From: Pseudorhizobium xiangyangii | GTDB taxonomy: Bacteria > Pseudomonadota > Alphaproteobacteria > Rhizobiales > Rhizobiaceae | Length of the DNA stretch: 64,000 nucleotides | NCBI RefSeq assembly: GCF_020531965.1 | Contig: NZ_JAJAWH010000021.1 | Span: 1-64,000, forward strand | Direction of reading: 5' to 3' | Notes under the pieces: generated by a model | Told to the model about the DNA's origin: nothing | Seen by the model: only the letters and a program-made list of their open reading frames with translations | Database searches by the model: none | Shown here: positions 17,586 through 26,939 of the stretch, piece by piece | Layout of the letters: every line of letters begins with the position of its first letter | Position numbering within the stretch: the stretch's first letter is position 1 | Translations under genes and position numbers: made by a program

Positions 17586-18349
17586 GCAGCCCCTGTGAAG
17601 GGCTGGATGGCAAGGCCGGATTGCTCGAGAAGCATACGCAGACGTTGCGCGATAGCGACGGCGCTAGGGTTGTCGCCATGAACGCAGATGGACTGGGCGT
17701 CGATCTTCGTCACCGTGCCATCGATTGCTTCGATGGCACCTTCCTTAACCATGCGCACCATGCGCGCGGCCACAAGTTCGGGATCGTGCAGGACCGCACC
17801 CTTTTCCCGGCGCGATACGAGATTGCCCTCGGCTGTATAGGCCCGGTCAGCGAAGGCTTCGGCCACAACAGTCAGGCCGGCAGCCCGCGCCCGCTTGACA
17901 AGCGGCGAGCCTGCGAGCGCCATCAGCACCAGCTTGTCGTCGATTGCGCGGATTGCGGCAATCACGTCTGCGGCCTGTCGCGCATCGATCGCGATGGTGT
18001 TGTAGAGCGCGCCATGTGGCTTCACATAACTCACGCGCGTGCCGGCAGCCTTCGCCAGACCCTGGAGCGCACCGATCTGGTAGATGACGTCGCCAATCAG
18101 CTCGTCGCTCGTCGGATCCATGTTGCGACGCCCGAAACCGACCAGATCCCGATAGCCGACATGCGCACCTATGGCCACACCGCGCTCGGCGGCGGCTCGC
18201 AGCGTCCTCAGTATCCCCGCCGGATCGCCGGCATGAAACCCGCAGGCAACATTAGCGCTGCTGACCACATCAAGCATGGCGGCGTCGTCGCCTATCGTCC
18301 AGGCGCCGAAGCTTTCGCCCAAGTCACTATTGAGATCGATGGTCAGCAT
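17582..18349 (-). CDS. pxpA: 5-oxoprolinase subunit PxpA (LamB/YcsF family)
   Basis: 255 residues, full length for the LamB/YcsF family. The metal-centre motifs are visible: [15 protein letters not shown] at the start, [12 protein letters not shown] near residue 35, [15 protein letters not shown] near 62, and [10 protein letters not shown] near 107. PxpA hydrolyses the activated lactam ring in concert with PxpB and PxpC. It is the first gene of the eight-gene minus-strand operon and faces the GntR gene across about 240 bases of regulatory DNA. Confidence 0.93.
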   Translation of the reverse strand: MLTIDLNSDLGESFGAWTIGDDAAMLDVVSSANVACGFHAGDPAGILRTLRAAAERGVAIGAHVGYRDLVGFGRRNMDPTSDELIGDVIYQIGALQGLAKAAGTRVSYVKPHGALYNTIAIDARQAADVIAAIRAIDDKLVLMALAGSPLVKRARAAGLTVVAEAFADRAYTAEGNLVSRREKGAVLHDPELVAARMVRMVKEGAIEAIDGTVTKIDAQSICVHGDNPSAVAIAQRLRMLLEQSGLAIQPFTGAA

Positions 18350-18589
18350 AAAGGTGGAGCGTCCCTGTCAACGTTGACTAAACGCTAACAAAGGAGAACA
18401 ATGCTGTCCAGAGTGTTGAACAATTTTAGTGTATTGCCCTACAAATGATCAATTGCACATGAATTGCGCACAGCGAAAATTTTGCACGGTTTAGTTTCGC
18501 ATCGGCCCCATCAGAGCGTCATTTCGCTTGTAGCGGGCAACGAAGCGGACTACCGGAAGGTGGAATTGTACCGCAGAAAGGGGCACTGC
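18350..18589. promoter_or_regulatory. Divergent control region between pxpA and the GntR gene
   Basis: The segment holds a perfect 12-base palindrome GTCAACGTTGAC at 18367-18378, close to the pxpA start, and AATTGC repeated at 18451-18456 and 18462-18467 with an 11-base period. An AT-rich block lies between. Regulators of the GntR/FCD family commonly bind short palindromes in such shared control regions, so these are operator candidates. I cannot place the promoters with confidence. Confidence 0.4.
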
Positions 18590-19315
18590 TTGGCTGCACG
18601 TAAACCTCAGGGAGAAGCGAAGTCTTCCAGCCCCGCCAACGACAGTACACGCGGCGTGGCACGTGCGAATGAGCCGGTGCAGACGCTGGCCGAAACGGTG
18701 GCCGGTCGCATTCGCGAACAGGTCATTTCCGGCAGGCTCACACCCGGCAGCCATCTCTCGGAACTCACCCTCAGCGAAGAATTGCAGGTATCACGCAATA
18801 CGCTCCGTGAAGTGTTCCGCATCCTTACCAAGGAGGGCTTGCTGCGCCACGAGGCCAATCGTGGTGTTTTCGTCTCGACGCCCGGCATGTCATCCATAAT
18901 CGACATTTATCGTATCCGGCGGCTGATCGAATGTCCGGCATTGGCGCAGGCGCATCCCAGCCACCCGGGGGCGAAGAAAATGCGCTCGGCTGTCGAGTCA
19001 GCGCACCGCTGTCGGGATGTCAGAGACTGGCTTGGCGTCGGCAGCGCCGATATCGCATTCCATGCCGCAATCGTCGAGTTGGCCGACAGTCCTCGTCTAT
19101 CCGCCTTTTTCGGGCAGGTCTCGCTAGAACTGAGGCTCATTTTCGGCCTGTTGAAGGACCCCGAGTTTTTGCATGGCCGATACATCGACCAGAATCTGAG
19201 CATTCTTATCCAACTGGAGAGTGGCGATTCCGCTGCTGCTGCAGCCACCCTCGAAGCCTACCTGAATCAGGCTGAACGGTTCATTCTTGGGGCATATGGG
19301 CGAATCTCCGACTAG
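18590..19315 (+). CDS. GntR/FadR-type regulator of the pxp operon
   Basis: About 241 residues with an N-terminal winged HTH (LAETVAGRIREQVISGRLTPGSHLSE, then SEELQVSRNTLREVFRILTKEGLL and the wing HEANRGVFVS) and a helical FCD-type effector domain. An open frame extends upstream, but its first 40 residues look unlike the family. I prefer TTG at 18590, which follows the purine-rich AGAAAGGGG, making the protein start AARKPQGE. It is divergent from pxpA, so it most likely controls the pxp/ABC operon in response to a pathway metabolite. Part of the FCD metal-binding region is shorter than usual. Confidence 0.8.
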   Translation: MAARKPQGEAKSSSPANDSTRGVARANEPVQTLAETVAGRIREQVISGRLTPGSHLSELTLSEELQVSRNTLREVFRILTKEGLLRHEANRGVFVSTPGMSSIIDIYRIRRLIECPALAQAHPSHPGAKKMRSAVESAHRCRDVRDWLGVGSADIAFHAAIVELADSPRLSAFFGQVSLELRLIFGLLKDPEFLHGRYIDQNLSILIQLESGDSAAAAATLEAYLNQAERFILGAYGRISD

Positions 19316-19582
19316 GAGACTCCATTCGTAACGTGTCCTTGTTGCCAGCAAGCAATTGACGCAACGTTCGTGATCGCTGAGGAGCCATTGGCAGAAAAAC
19401 TCCCAATTATATTGCCATCACGAATAAACATGATAAACGCTCTCATATTAAACCATGGAACTTCTGCTAAGCATGGCGGCTGAACGCTGTCATAGATAGC
19501 TGGTTACAATGAAATGCTTCGACACAATGGTTTGCCAAACGCGCAAGCCATCCTTTCTCCAAAGAACGGAGGGTTTCTGGCG

Positions 19583-20476
19583 TTGACCTACCGGCATTCC
19601 ATGACCTGCTATACCGAAGGCATCCGCGCCACTGCACCGGTGAAATGGCGTGGCCTCGATGGCTTGATGGGCGTGTACTGGGATGCGGAAGGTCAGTCCG
19701 GGGCCAAGGCCTACTACCTATCCCCTGACCCGCGTATCGTAATCTTTTTCAATGATGTCTCCCCTCACATCCGGATGTCAAACCGTGATGGAGAGCTGGG
19801 ACGTCATGATCGTCCGATGACGCGTGCCATCTATGTGCCCGCCGGGGTTCCCCTATGGACCAGCTTCATGTCCTCGCATCGGTTTTCGCATTTGGATATC
19901 CATCTGCATAAGGATCGACTTCTGAGGTATCTAGCCCCTTCAGTGGGAACATCGTTTGCGCTCGCAGCATTGCGCCGACCCGTGGAAATTCAGGACATCA
20001 GGGCAATCGAAGCGCTTGCCAGCCTGCTGGTGAACGAAGTTTCAAACCCGACCAAGCACGCAGTATATGCCGAAAGCCTTGTGGGCTGTATCGTCGCCGG
20101 CCTTCTGGAGATACCCGAACAAGGCAATGAACAAACCAATGGCAGGTTGACACAGGCGCAGATGAACAGGCTGATCTCGCGCTTCAATGAGTGCTCCGAT
20201 TGCCGGCTGACTGTCGCCGAGATGGCTACCACCGTCGGCTTGTCGGAAAGCTGGTTCGCCAATGTCTTCAAACAGACAACCGGCAAGACACCGCTACAAT
20301 GGCAACTTGGACGGCGCGTCGAGCTTGCACAGAAATTGTTGGCGGAGAGCGAGTTGACTGTCGCCGACATCGCCGCACAGCTCGGTTTTTCCGACCAGGC
20401 GCACCTGACCAAGGCATTTCGCCAGATTGCCGGGGAAACACCTGCCGCATGGCGGCGCATGCGGCAAGCGGGCTGA
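19583..20476 (+). CDS. AraC-family regulator of the siderophore locus
   Basis: About 298 residues. The C-terminal 100 residues are a double HTH AraC domain (LTVAEMATTVGLSESWFANVFKQTTGKTPLQW and LTVADIAAQLGFSDQAHLTKAFRQIAGETPAAW). The N-terminal 200 residues are an unassigned effector domain. TTG at 19583 is the best start because GGAGGG at 19568-19573 lies nine bases ahead; the ATG at 19514 has no such site. It is convergent with the TonB receptor gene. AraC proteins beside TonB receptors often activate receptor and transport genes when the ferric siderophore is present. The 267 bases before it hold no gene that I can support. Confidence 0.82.
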   Translation: MTYRHSMTCYTEGIRATAPVKWRGLDGLMGVYWDAEGQSGAKAYYLSPDPRIVIFFNDVSPHIRMSNRDGELGRHDRPMTRAIYVPAGVPLWTSFMSSHRFSHLDIHLHKDRLLRYLAPSVGTSFALAALRRPVEIQDIRAIEALASLLVNEVSNPTKHAVYAESLVGCIVAGLLEIPEQGNEQTNGRLTQAQMNRLISRFNECSDCRLTVAEMATTVGLSESWFANVFKQTTGKTPLQWQLGRRVELAQKLLAESELTVADIAAQLGFSDQAHLTKAFRQIAGETPAAWRRMRQAG

Positions 20477-20485
20477 CTTTGTGAT

Positions 20486-20513
20486 GTCCCACCCGCTCGG
20501 ACGCGGGTGGGAC
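20486..20513. terminator. Hairpin between convergent araC-type and TonB receptor genes
   Basis: GTCCCACCCGC at 20486-20496 pairs perfectly with GCGGGTGGGAC at 20503-20513 around a six-base loop. It lies ten bases after the AraC stop codon and eight bases beyond the receptor stop on the other strand. There is no long T tract on either side, so efficiency is uncertain, but the position suits a shared bidirectional terminator. Confidence 0.7.
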
Positions 20514-20520
20514 AAATGCA

Positions 20521-22662
20521 TTACCAGGTCTGGCGCAGCGACGCGTAGATCGCCCGGCCCGGATTGTAGTAGTACGCACCGCCGTCATCATTGGCGATAT
20601 GCTTCTCGTCGAACACGTTGCTGACGTTAAGCTGGAACGTCGTGTTCTCCTGGATCTGGTAGGTGTAGGCCGCATCGACGACGATGGCGCCGTCCGATTT
20701 CCGGGTATTATCGTTGTCGAAATAGTACGAACCAATATAGCGAGCGCCCAACCCGAAGGTCATGTCGCCACGTGCGCCTTCGCCTTCCAGTGTATAAGTG
20801 CCCCACACAGAAGCCATCTGCTCCGGAACCTGTGCAAAGCTCTTGCCATCGAAGGATCCACCTCTCTCGACGATCTCGGAGTCGATGTAGGAGTAGGCTG
20901 CAATCACGTTGATATTGTTCGTCAACTCCATCTTAGCCTCGAGGTCGAGGCCGCGATGCCGGATCTTGTCGACGGTCGCCGGCAGGTAAGTGGGAGCTTC
21001 GTAGGTGGTAATATTCTCCATCGTCAGGTCGTAGAGGGAAGCGGTGAACAGTGCAGGGAATGCGTCCGGCTGATACTTGATCCCGACTTCATACTGCTTG
21101 CCAGTCGTCGGCTCGGTCCCCACACTGGGTGGCGCGGCAGATTCGGCGTAACTGGCATAGGCTGCGAGTTCGTCGGTAATCTTGTAGCTCAGTCCGAAGC
21201 GTTTGGTAAATTCGCTGAGATCGGCTTCACCACCATACGGCCCGGTATAGAGACTGGTGCCGTCTTCCTTGAGATCGAGCCAGTCATTGCGTAGGCCAAC
21301 GCTCGCTGTCAGCTTGTCGAAGAAGGTCAGGTCCTGCTGCAGGTAGACTGCCTTGGTCTTCTGGTCATTTCTTCTGCTGTCATAAGGCGGAAGGAATCCC
21401 GGCCCACCGGAATAAACCGGATTCTGCCAGTCGATCGGAAGTGCAGGGCCATAAAAGCTGTCACCCTCCGACTTGAACTTGTTATATTCGACACCGGCAA
21501 GCGTGCGGCTTTCCACGTCGTTGACATGTGTCTCGTAAAGCAGATGCGCATCGACGATGAACTGTTCGGAGGATTTGTCGCTACCGAAGAAGGAGCGGTC
21601 CACGGTGCCCGCAGGGTTGTCGGCACCCAGGGCATCAAAGATGTATGCGTAGCCGAATCCGGTGTCGGACTTGCTGTAGCGTGCACCGGAATTGAAGGTC
21701 AGGCCATTCCCGAAATCATGGTCGAACATGACACTGTATGTGTTCCTGTTCGTCGTATCGTAGTTATAGCCCGGCTCCCCGAAGAAGCGATCCCTGTCGA
21801 AATTCGTACCCCGGGGATGACCGCCGCCACTGGGCGTGCCATCCCTGTCCAGATGATCGAAAATGAGGGAGAGGCTGGTCGCGTCGGTGGGTCGCCAAGT
21901 CAGGCCGCCCATGATGAAATTTTCATCATCCTGGGAATGATCGTATTCTGCGTCTGACCGCTGGAATTTGCCGGTCAGACGGTACGAGAGCGTGTCATCT
22001 TCCGTGATGTTGTCGCCGAAATCGAACCCTGTCTCCTTGTGCGCGAACGAGCCGCCCGTGGCGTAAACCTCGCCGAAACGCTCGCTCTTCGGGGTCTTGG
22101 TAACATAGTTCACCGCCCCGCCGGGATCGGAAACCCCAAAGCCCGTGGAATTGGCTCCCTTCAGCACCTCGATGCGCTCGAAAGCATAGGGCTCCTCCCG
22201 GATCCCGCTCCAGGTTCTGCCGATCACCAGGCCGTCGCGATATGTAAAGGGAGTGAAACCGCGGATCTTGAAATAGTCGAAACGGTCATCCGAACCGTAA
22301 TAGTCGGTGACGACACCGGCGGTATATTGGACGACCTGCTCGATGCTGTCCGCGCCGCGCTCCTTGATTTCCTTCGACGTGATGACAGAGACCGACGCGG
22401 GCGTTGTCAGAATGTCCCCTGGCATCTTGCCGACCCCAGTGGTCTGCGTCGCAACAATCGAGCGTGAGTCGTTGTCGGTGCCTGTTCCGGTGCTCTCGAT
22501 GGTAATCGTCTCGAGGACCGTCTCGTTCCCAGAATTTTGAGCTTCTTGTGCTCGCAGATGCGTCGACCCCAAGGCGACAAGTGCCGTGCAACCCAGAAGT
22601 ACGGCATTCCGATAGCGAATGAGGGCTCGCCTCTTGTTGCCGCCTGTTGTTTCGATTTCCAT
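20521..22662 (-). CDS. TonB-dependent ferric siderophore receptor
   Basis: About 713 residues. A signal peptide follows the ATG at 22662 (RYRNAVLLGCTALVALGSTHLRAQ), then a TonB-box-like ETITIES, a plug domain (MPGDILTTPASVSVITSKEIKERGADSIEQVVQYTAGV, with the FKIRGF motif) and a 22-strand barrel ending in the outer-membrane signature YASLRQTW with terminal Trp. The family is TonB-siderophore (FhuA/FpvA-like), hydroxamate or related ligands being most common. I start at 22662 because GGAAAG lies ahead of it; the upstream extension of 56 residues would disrupt the signal peptide. It is divergent from the ABC transporter genes and should be iron-regulated. Confidence 0.92.
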   Translation of the reverse strand: MEIETTGGNKRRALIRYRNAVLLGCTALVALGSTHLRAQEAQNSGNETVLETITIESTGTGTDNDSRSIVATQTTGVGKMPGDILTTPASVSVITSKEIKERGADSIEQVVQYTAGVVTDYYGSDDRFDYFKIRGFTPFTYRDGLVIGRTWSGIREEPYAFERIEVLKGANSTGFGVSDPGGAVNYVTKTPKSERFGEVYATGGSFAHKETGFDFGDNITEDDTLSYRLTGKFQRSDAEYDHSQDDENFIMGGLTWRPTDATSLSLIFDHLDRDGTPSGGGHPRGTNFDRDRFFGEPGYNYDTTNRNTYSVMFDHDFGNGLTFNSGARYSKSDTGFGYAYIFDALGADNPAGTVDRSFFGSDKSSEQFIVDAHLLYETHVNDVESRTLAGVEYNKFKSEGDSFYGPALPIDWQNPVYSGGPGFLPPYDSRRNDQKTKAVYLQQDLTFFDKLTASVGLRNDWLDLKEDGTSLYTGPYGGEADLSEFTKRFGLSYKITDELAAYASYAESAAPPSVGTEPTTGKQYEVGIKYQPDAFPALFTASLYDLTMENITTYEAPTYLPATVDKIRHRGLDLEAKMELTNNINVIAAYSYIDSEIVERGGSFDGKSFAQVPEQMASVWGTYTLEGEGARGDMTFGLGARYIGSYYFDNDNTRKSDGAIVVDAAYTYQIQENTTFQLNVSNVFDEKHIANDDGGAYYYNPGRAIYASLRQTW

Positions 22663-22990
22663 GATCACTTTCCGGACTAATGTTGCTCTTGCGGTCAGCC
22701 GGCACACGCACGCATGTCGACAAGTTTCGTTGGAGACATGATCCGCTGCATCCCGCACGCTCATGCGCAGAGGTTTCCCTCTTCCATGGCCGGCACCCGA
22801 ACTAGCGTAAAATACCCCTGCAATGCCCACTAACTTGAGCGGCTTTATCCAGTATTGTAGATTTCCCGGTTTTTGTAGGAATCTACGGAAACTTCGCCCC
22901 GCTTGTGCGGAAGGTGTTGGCGTCAGAGTTGACGGCGCCTAATGAACCTGAAAGTGAAAGTCCACTTAAAACATGATGGAGAGTTCGCCC
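22663..22990. promoter_or_regulatory. Divergent control region of the siderophore locus
   Basis: About 330 bases between receptor and binding protein genes. GTAGATTTCC at 22857-22866 and GGAATCTAC at 22878-22886 form an inverted repeat with one bulged base, and AAGTG/CACTT form a smaller one at 22952-22967. Either could bind the AraC regulator or an iron regulator. I do not find a convincing Fur box, Irr ICE motif or RirA-type TGA-N9-TCA site. Confidence 0.4.
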
Positions 22991-23989
22991 ATGCTGCGGA
23001 TCTTTCGCTTTTCCTTACCGGTCGCCGCTACGTGCCTGTCGTTGGTCGTATTCGGTCACGCATGGGCTGGCGGAGGCACCGGCTATCCGCTCACCATCAA
23101 ACATGCACTGGGCACGACAACCATTGCTGAAAAGCCCGAACGGGTCGCCACAGTGGCCTGGGCAAACCATGAAGTTCCACTGGCCCTTGGCATTGTGCCC
23201 GTTGGTTTTGCCGCTGCCAATTTCGGTGATGATGACGGTGACGGGATGTTGCCCTGGGTAGCGGAAAAACTGACAGAGCTCGGCGCCGAGAAACCCGTCC
23301 TCTTCGATGAGGGAGACGGGATCGACTTCGAGGCAGTCGCCGCAACTGATCCCGATGTGATCCTGGCATCCTATTCCGGCCTGACACAGGCCGAGTACGA
23401 CACGCTGAGCCAGATTGCTCCGGTCATTGCCTATCCCGAATCTGCCTGGGCAACCGATTGGCGCGACATGATCCGCTTCAACAGCGCGGGGTTGGGCATG
23501 GCAGCGGAGGGTGACGCGTTGATTGCCCGGATCGACGGCGAAATAGCTCAAACCGTCGCCCAGCATCCCCAGCTCGAAGGAAAGTCGGCGATGTTCATCA
23601 CGCATCTCGACACCACGAACCTGAGCATCGTCAACTTCTATACGGCCAACGATACCCGCGTGAAATTCTTCAAGGACCTTGGACTGACTGCGCCGAAAAG
23701 CGTCTCGGAGGCAACAAAGCCCGGCCAGTTCTCGGGATCAATCAGCGCCGAGCGAATCGACGCTTTCGACGACGTGGACATCGTCGTGACCTATGGCAGC
23801 AGCGCGCTCCTTGAGGCGATGGATGCCGACCCGTTGATGTCCCGAATGCCTGCCGTTGCCAATAATGCGACCGTCATGCTGGGCAGCGACCCACTGGGAA
23901 CCGCAGCTAATCCGACGCCGCTGTCGATCTCCTGGGTCCTCAAGGACTATGTGGACCTGCTGGCGCGGGCTGCGCAAAAATCCGAATGA
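22991..23989 (+). CDS. Ferric siderophore ABC transporter, periplasmic binding protein
   Basis: 332 residues. A signal peptide (MLRIFRFSLPVAATCLSLVVFGHAWAGG) leads to a type III substrate-binding fold of the FepB/FhuD class: ALGTTTIAEKPERVATVAW at the start, DPDVILASYSGLTQAEYDTLSQIAPVIAYPE in the middle, and an FDDVDIVVTYGSSAL segment late. The ATG at 22991 follows GGAGAG at good spacing. It delivers ferric siderophore from the periplasm to the two FecCD-type permeases encoded directly downstream; the stop overlaps the next start by four bases. Confidence 0.9.
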   Translation: MLRIFRFSLPVAATCLSLVVFGHAWAGGGTGYPLTIKHALGTTTIAEKPERVATVAWANHEVPLALGIVPVGFAAANFGDDDGDGMLPWVAEKLTELGAEKPVLFDEGDGIDFEAVAATDPDVILASYSGLTQAEYDTLSQIAPVIAYPESAWATDWRDMIRFNSAGLGMAAEGDALIARIDGEIAQTVAQHPQLEGKSAMFITHLDTTNLSIVNFYTANDTRVKFFKDLGLTAPKSVSEATKPGQFSGSISAERIDAFDDVDIVVTYGSSALLEAMDADPLMSRMPAVANNATVMLGSDPLGTAANPTPLSISWVLKDYVDLLARAAQKSE

Positions 23990-25029
23990 CAGCAGAGAGC
24001 GTCACCTCACTCGGGCGGGCGAGCTTCGCCGAAAGGTCCAACCGCATCCGAACCATCTGGCTGGTGGCTGTGGTTGCAGCCCTTGTCATGTTCTGCGCCC
24101 TTTCGGTGGCGATCGGCACGCGCGAAGTCGGCTGGCCTGAGATCGTCGCAGCACTTGGTGGACGAGTGGACAGCGTGGATCAGGCCGCCGTTGCGGCGCG
24201 TATTCCACGCACGATATTGGCCTTGCTTGCCGGAGCAGCGCTTGGACTTTCTGGCGCAATCATGCAGGGCGTGACGCGGAACCCACTGGCTGATCCAGGT
24301 ATTCTGGGCGTCAACATGGGTGCTTCCCTTGCCGTTGTCGTCGGGGTCGCATGGTTCAATATCGTATCCGCGCAAGCCTATATCTGGGTGGCCATCCTGG
24401 GTGCCGCGGCGTCCGCGATCTTTGTCTATACAATCGGCTCGCTGGGTCGCGGCGGTGCGACACCTCTGAAGCTCGCTCTGGCGGGAACAGCCACATCCGT
24501 CGCGTTTTCCTCCCTGGTGATCGCTGTCGTGTTGTCACGAAACGACATTTCCGGCGGCATACGGTCGTGGCAGGTGGGCGGGGTTGGCGGCGCAACGTTC
24601 GATCGAATGTCCCATGTTCTGCCGTTTCTTGCCGCTGGCTTCGCGATCAGCCTGTTCTCAGCCAGAAAGCTGAACTCACTGGCCTTGGGGGACGACATGG
24701 CCGCCGGCCTGGGCGAGCGCGTCGCGCTGGCGCGGGCAATCGCGGCCCTTGGCGCAATCCTTTTGTGTGGCGCCATCACCGCGATCTGCGGGCCTATAGG
24801 CTTTGTCGGGTTGATCGTGCCTCATCTGTGCCGCTTGCTCGTGGGGGTCGATCACCGCTGGCTCCTGCCATTTTCCGCACTGATCGGAGCAGGCCTGCTC
24901 CTGGCTGCCGATGTCGTCGGACGCATCATTGCCCGCCCGAGCGAGCTGGATGTCGGGATCGTCACCGCCTTTATCGGTGCGCCGTTCTTCATCTGGATCG
25001 TCAGACGCCAACGGGTTCGCGAATTGTGA
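23986..25029 (+). CDS. Ferric siderophore ABC permease, FecCD family (first)
   Basis: 347 residues with about nine to ten membrane helices. Family marks include RIPRTILALLAGAALGLSGAIMQGVTRNPLADPGILGVNMGAS near residues 65-110 and the C-terminal GPIGFVGLIVPHLCRLLVGVDHRWLLPFSALIGA. It forms a heterodimeric channel with the product of the next gene. Translation is probably coupled to the binding protein gene through the ATGA overlap at 23986-23989. Confidence 0.92.
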   Translation: MTAESVTSLGRASFAERSNRIRTIWLVAVVAALVMFCALSVAIGTREVGWPEIVAALGGRVDSVDQAAVAARIPRTILALLAGAALGLSGAIMQGVTRNPLADPGILGVNMGASLAVVVGVAWFNIVSAQAYIWVAILGAAASAIFVYTIGSLGRGGATPLKLALAGTATSVAFSSLVIAVVLSRNDISGGIRSWQVGGVGGATFDRMSHVLPFLAAGFAISLFSARKLNSLALGDDMAAGLGERVALARAIAALGAILLCGAITAICGPIGFVGLIVPHLCRLLVGVDHRWLLPFSALIGAGLLLAADVVGRIIARPSELDVGIVTAFIGAPFFIWIVRRQRVREL

Positions 25030-25031
25030 CG

Positions 25032-26066
25032 ATGGCAGCCCTCCCCGTAGAGACAATTACCGATGGTCGTCGTCGCCGCGAGCGGCGGCGCTTTCTGATG
25101 ATCGTTCTGGCTGCCACATTTCTCGCGGCGATGTTTGCTGTGACGTTGATGTGGGGGCAATCCTTCACGCCGCCCGGCGACGTTGGCCGGGTGCTTTTGG
25201 GACAGGATGTAGCCGGGGCGTCTTTCACCGTGGGGCAATTGCGGCTACCGCGGGCCGTGCTGGCAGTCCTGGCAGGATTGAGCTTCGGATTGGCCGGTGC
25301 ATCCTTCCAGATTATGCTGCGCAACCCCCTCGCAAGCCCCGATATCATCGGCATCAGCTCCGGCGCCAGTGCGGCTGCCGTCTTTGCGATCGTCGTCCTG
25401 CAGCTTGATGGGCCCCTGGTCTCGATCTTTGCGGTCGTCGCCGGGCTGGGCGTGGCGATGCTGATTTACGGGCTTTCGTTCAGGAACGGCGTCGCAGGGA
25501 CACGGCTCATCCTTGTCGGCATCGGCGTATCAGCCATGATGGACAGCTTCATCGCCTATACGCTGTCACGCGCCGCGGCATGGGATTTGCAGGAGGCGAT
25601 GCGGTGGTTGACGGGCAGCGTCAACGGCGTGCAGCTGGCTCAATCATTCCCACTTCTGCTGGCACTTGTCTTCTTCGGCGGTTTACTGCTGACCCGCGCC
25701 CGTGATCTGGAGGCATTGCGACTGGGTGACGACGCCGCCGCAGCGCTTGGCACCGATGTCGGACGCACGCGCATCGTCGTCATCGTCGCCGCCGTTGCCA
25801 TGATCGCGATCGCAACTGCGGTGACGGGACCTATTTCCTTTGTCGCATTCCTGTCTGCACCCATTGCTGCTCGCATCGTCGGCACGAATGGATCGCTGCT
25901 GATACCATCCGCGCTCGTCGGTGCCGTACTCGTCCTTGCCGGCGATTATTGCGGGCAATTCCTGCTGCCAAGCCGTTACCCGGTAGGCGTGGTGACCGGC
26001 GCATTGGGCGCTCCCTACCTGATTTATCTGATTGTACGCGTCAACCGGACCGGAGGCTCTCTGTGA
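25032..26066 (+). CDS. Ferric siderophore ABC permease, FecCD family (second)
   Basis: 344 residues with the same fold as the preceding gene product. Marks are RLPRAVLAVLAGLSFGLAGASFQIMLRNPLASPDIIGISSG and the late GPISFVAFLSAPIAARIVG, where the usual PH of this motif is replaced by SAPIA, as in the FepG-type partner. The ATG at 25032 lies two bases after the previous stop. The open frame extends much further upstream but only as a shadow of the first permease gene. Its stop overlaps the GTG start of the ATPase. Confidence 0.92.
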   Translation: MAALPVETITDGRRRRERRRFLMIVLAATFLAAMFAVTLMWGQSFTPPGDVGRVLLGQDVAGASFTVGQLRLPRAVLAVLAGLSFGLAGASFQIMLRNPLASPDIIGISSGASAAAVFAIVVLQLDGPLVSIFAVVAGLGVAMLIYGLSFRNGVAGTRLILVGIGVSAMMDSFIAYTLSRAAAWDLQEAMRWLTGSVNGVQLAQSFPLLLALVFFGGLLLTRARDLEALRLGDDAAAALGTDVGRTRIVVIVAAVAMIAIATAVTGPISFVAFLSAPIAARIVGTNGSLLIPSALVGAVLVLAGDYCGQFLLPSRYPVGVVTGALGAPYLIYLIVRVNRTGGSL

Positions 26067-26884
26067 CCACCCATTCCCTGACCGTCGAGAAGCTTGCTGC
26101 CGGGTACGGCGATACCTTGATCCTGGATGGGCTTGATCTCGATGTGCCCCCCGGCAAGATCACCGCCATCGTCGGTGCCAACGCGTGCGGGAAGTCCACG
26201 CTGTTACGCACCATGTCGCGACTATTGTCGCCACGAAGCGGCCAAGTGCTCCTCGACGGCAAATCCATCCATCGCATCCCTCCTCGGCAACTGGCGAAGA
26301 TCCTCGGATTACTGCCCCAGTCACCGATCGCTCCCGAGGGGATTACCGTGGCCGACCTTGTCAGTCGCGGCCGGCATCCCCATCACGGAATGCTGTCCCT
26401 TTGGACACGACGGGATGACGAGGCCGTCGCAGCCGCGTTGGAGGCGACAAAGACATTCGATCTTGCGGAAAAACCGGTGGACGAGCTGTCTGGCGGCCAG
26501 CGCCAACGTGTCTGGATCGCGATGGCGCTGGCGCAGCAGACCGACCTTCTGCTGCTGGACGAGCCCACGACCTTTCTGGATATAAACCATCAGGTCGAGG
26601 TGCTGGATCTTCTGACCGATCTCAACCAAGCGCGCGGCACGACGATCGTCATGGTGCTACACGACCTGAACCTTGCTGCACGTTACGCGGATCACCTTGT
26701 CACAATGGCAGAAGGCCGCCTCCATGCATCGGGAAAGCCCGGAGACGTGCTCACAGTCGAAAATGTGCGCGATGTGTTCGGCCTCGAAAGCCGCATCATC
26801 GCCGACCCGACGTCCGGCAGACCGATCATGCTACCGATAGGTCGGCACCGGATGATATCGGAACAAGGCTCGCCGATCTCATGA
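26063..26884 (+). CDS. Ferric siderophore ABC transporter ATPase (FepC/FhuC type)
   Basis: 273 residues. Walker A is GANACGKSTLLR, with Ala-Cys where Gly-Ser or Gly-Cys is more common. The Q loop is ILGLLPQSP, the signature [17 protein letters not shown], and Walker B LLLLDEPTTFLD followed by the iron-family INHQVEVLDLL; the switch His is in MVLHDLNLAARYADH. The GTG at 26063 is chosen because CGGAGG precedes it at proper distance and the protein then starts TTHSLTVEKL. It powers ferric siderophore import through the two FecCD permeases. Confidence 0.92.
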   Translation: MTTHSLTVEKLAAGYGDTLILDGLDLDVPPGKITAIVGANACGKSTLLRTMSRLLSPRSGQVLLDGKSIHRIPPRQLAKILGLLPQSPIAPEGITVADLVSRGRHPHHGMLSLWTRRDDEAVAAALEATKTFDLAEKPVDELSGGQRQRVWIAMALAQQTDLLLLDEPTTFLDINHQVEVLDLLTDLNQARGTTIVMVLHDLNLAARYADHLVTMAEGRLHASGKPGDVLTVENVRDVFGLESRIIADPTSGRPIMLPIGRHRMISEQGSPIS

Positions 26885-26939
26885 CCGGCACAATAATCAT
26901 GCCCACATGCACCACAAACAACCAGAAGGAGGAGCGCCC

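Noticed and set aside
24351-25031. N-terminal extension of the second FecCD permease
   Set aside because: It overlaps the first permease gene in another frame; the real start is the ATG at 25032.
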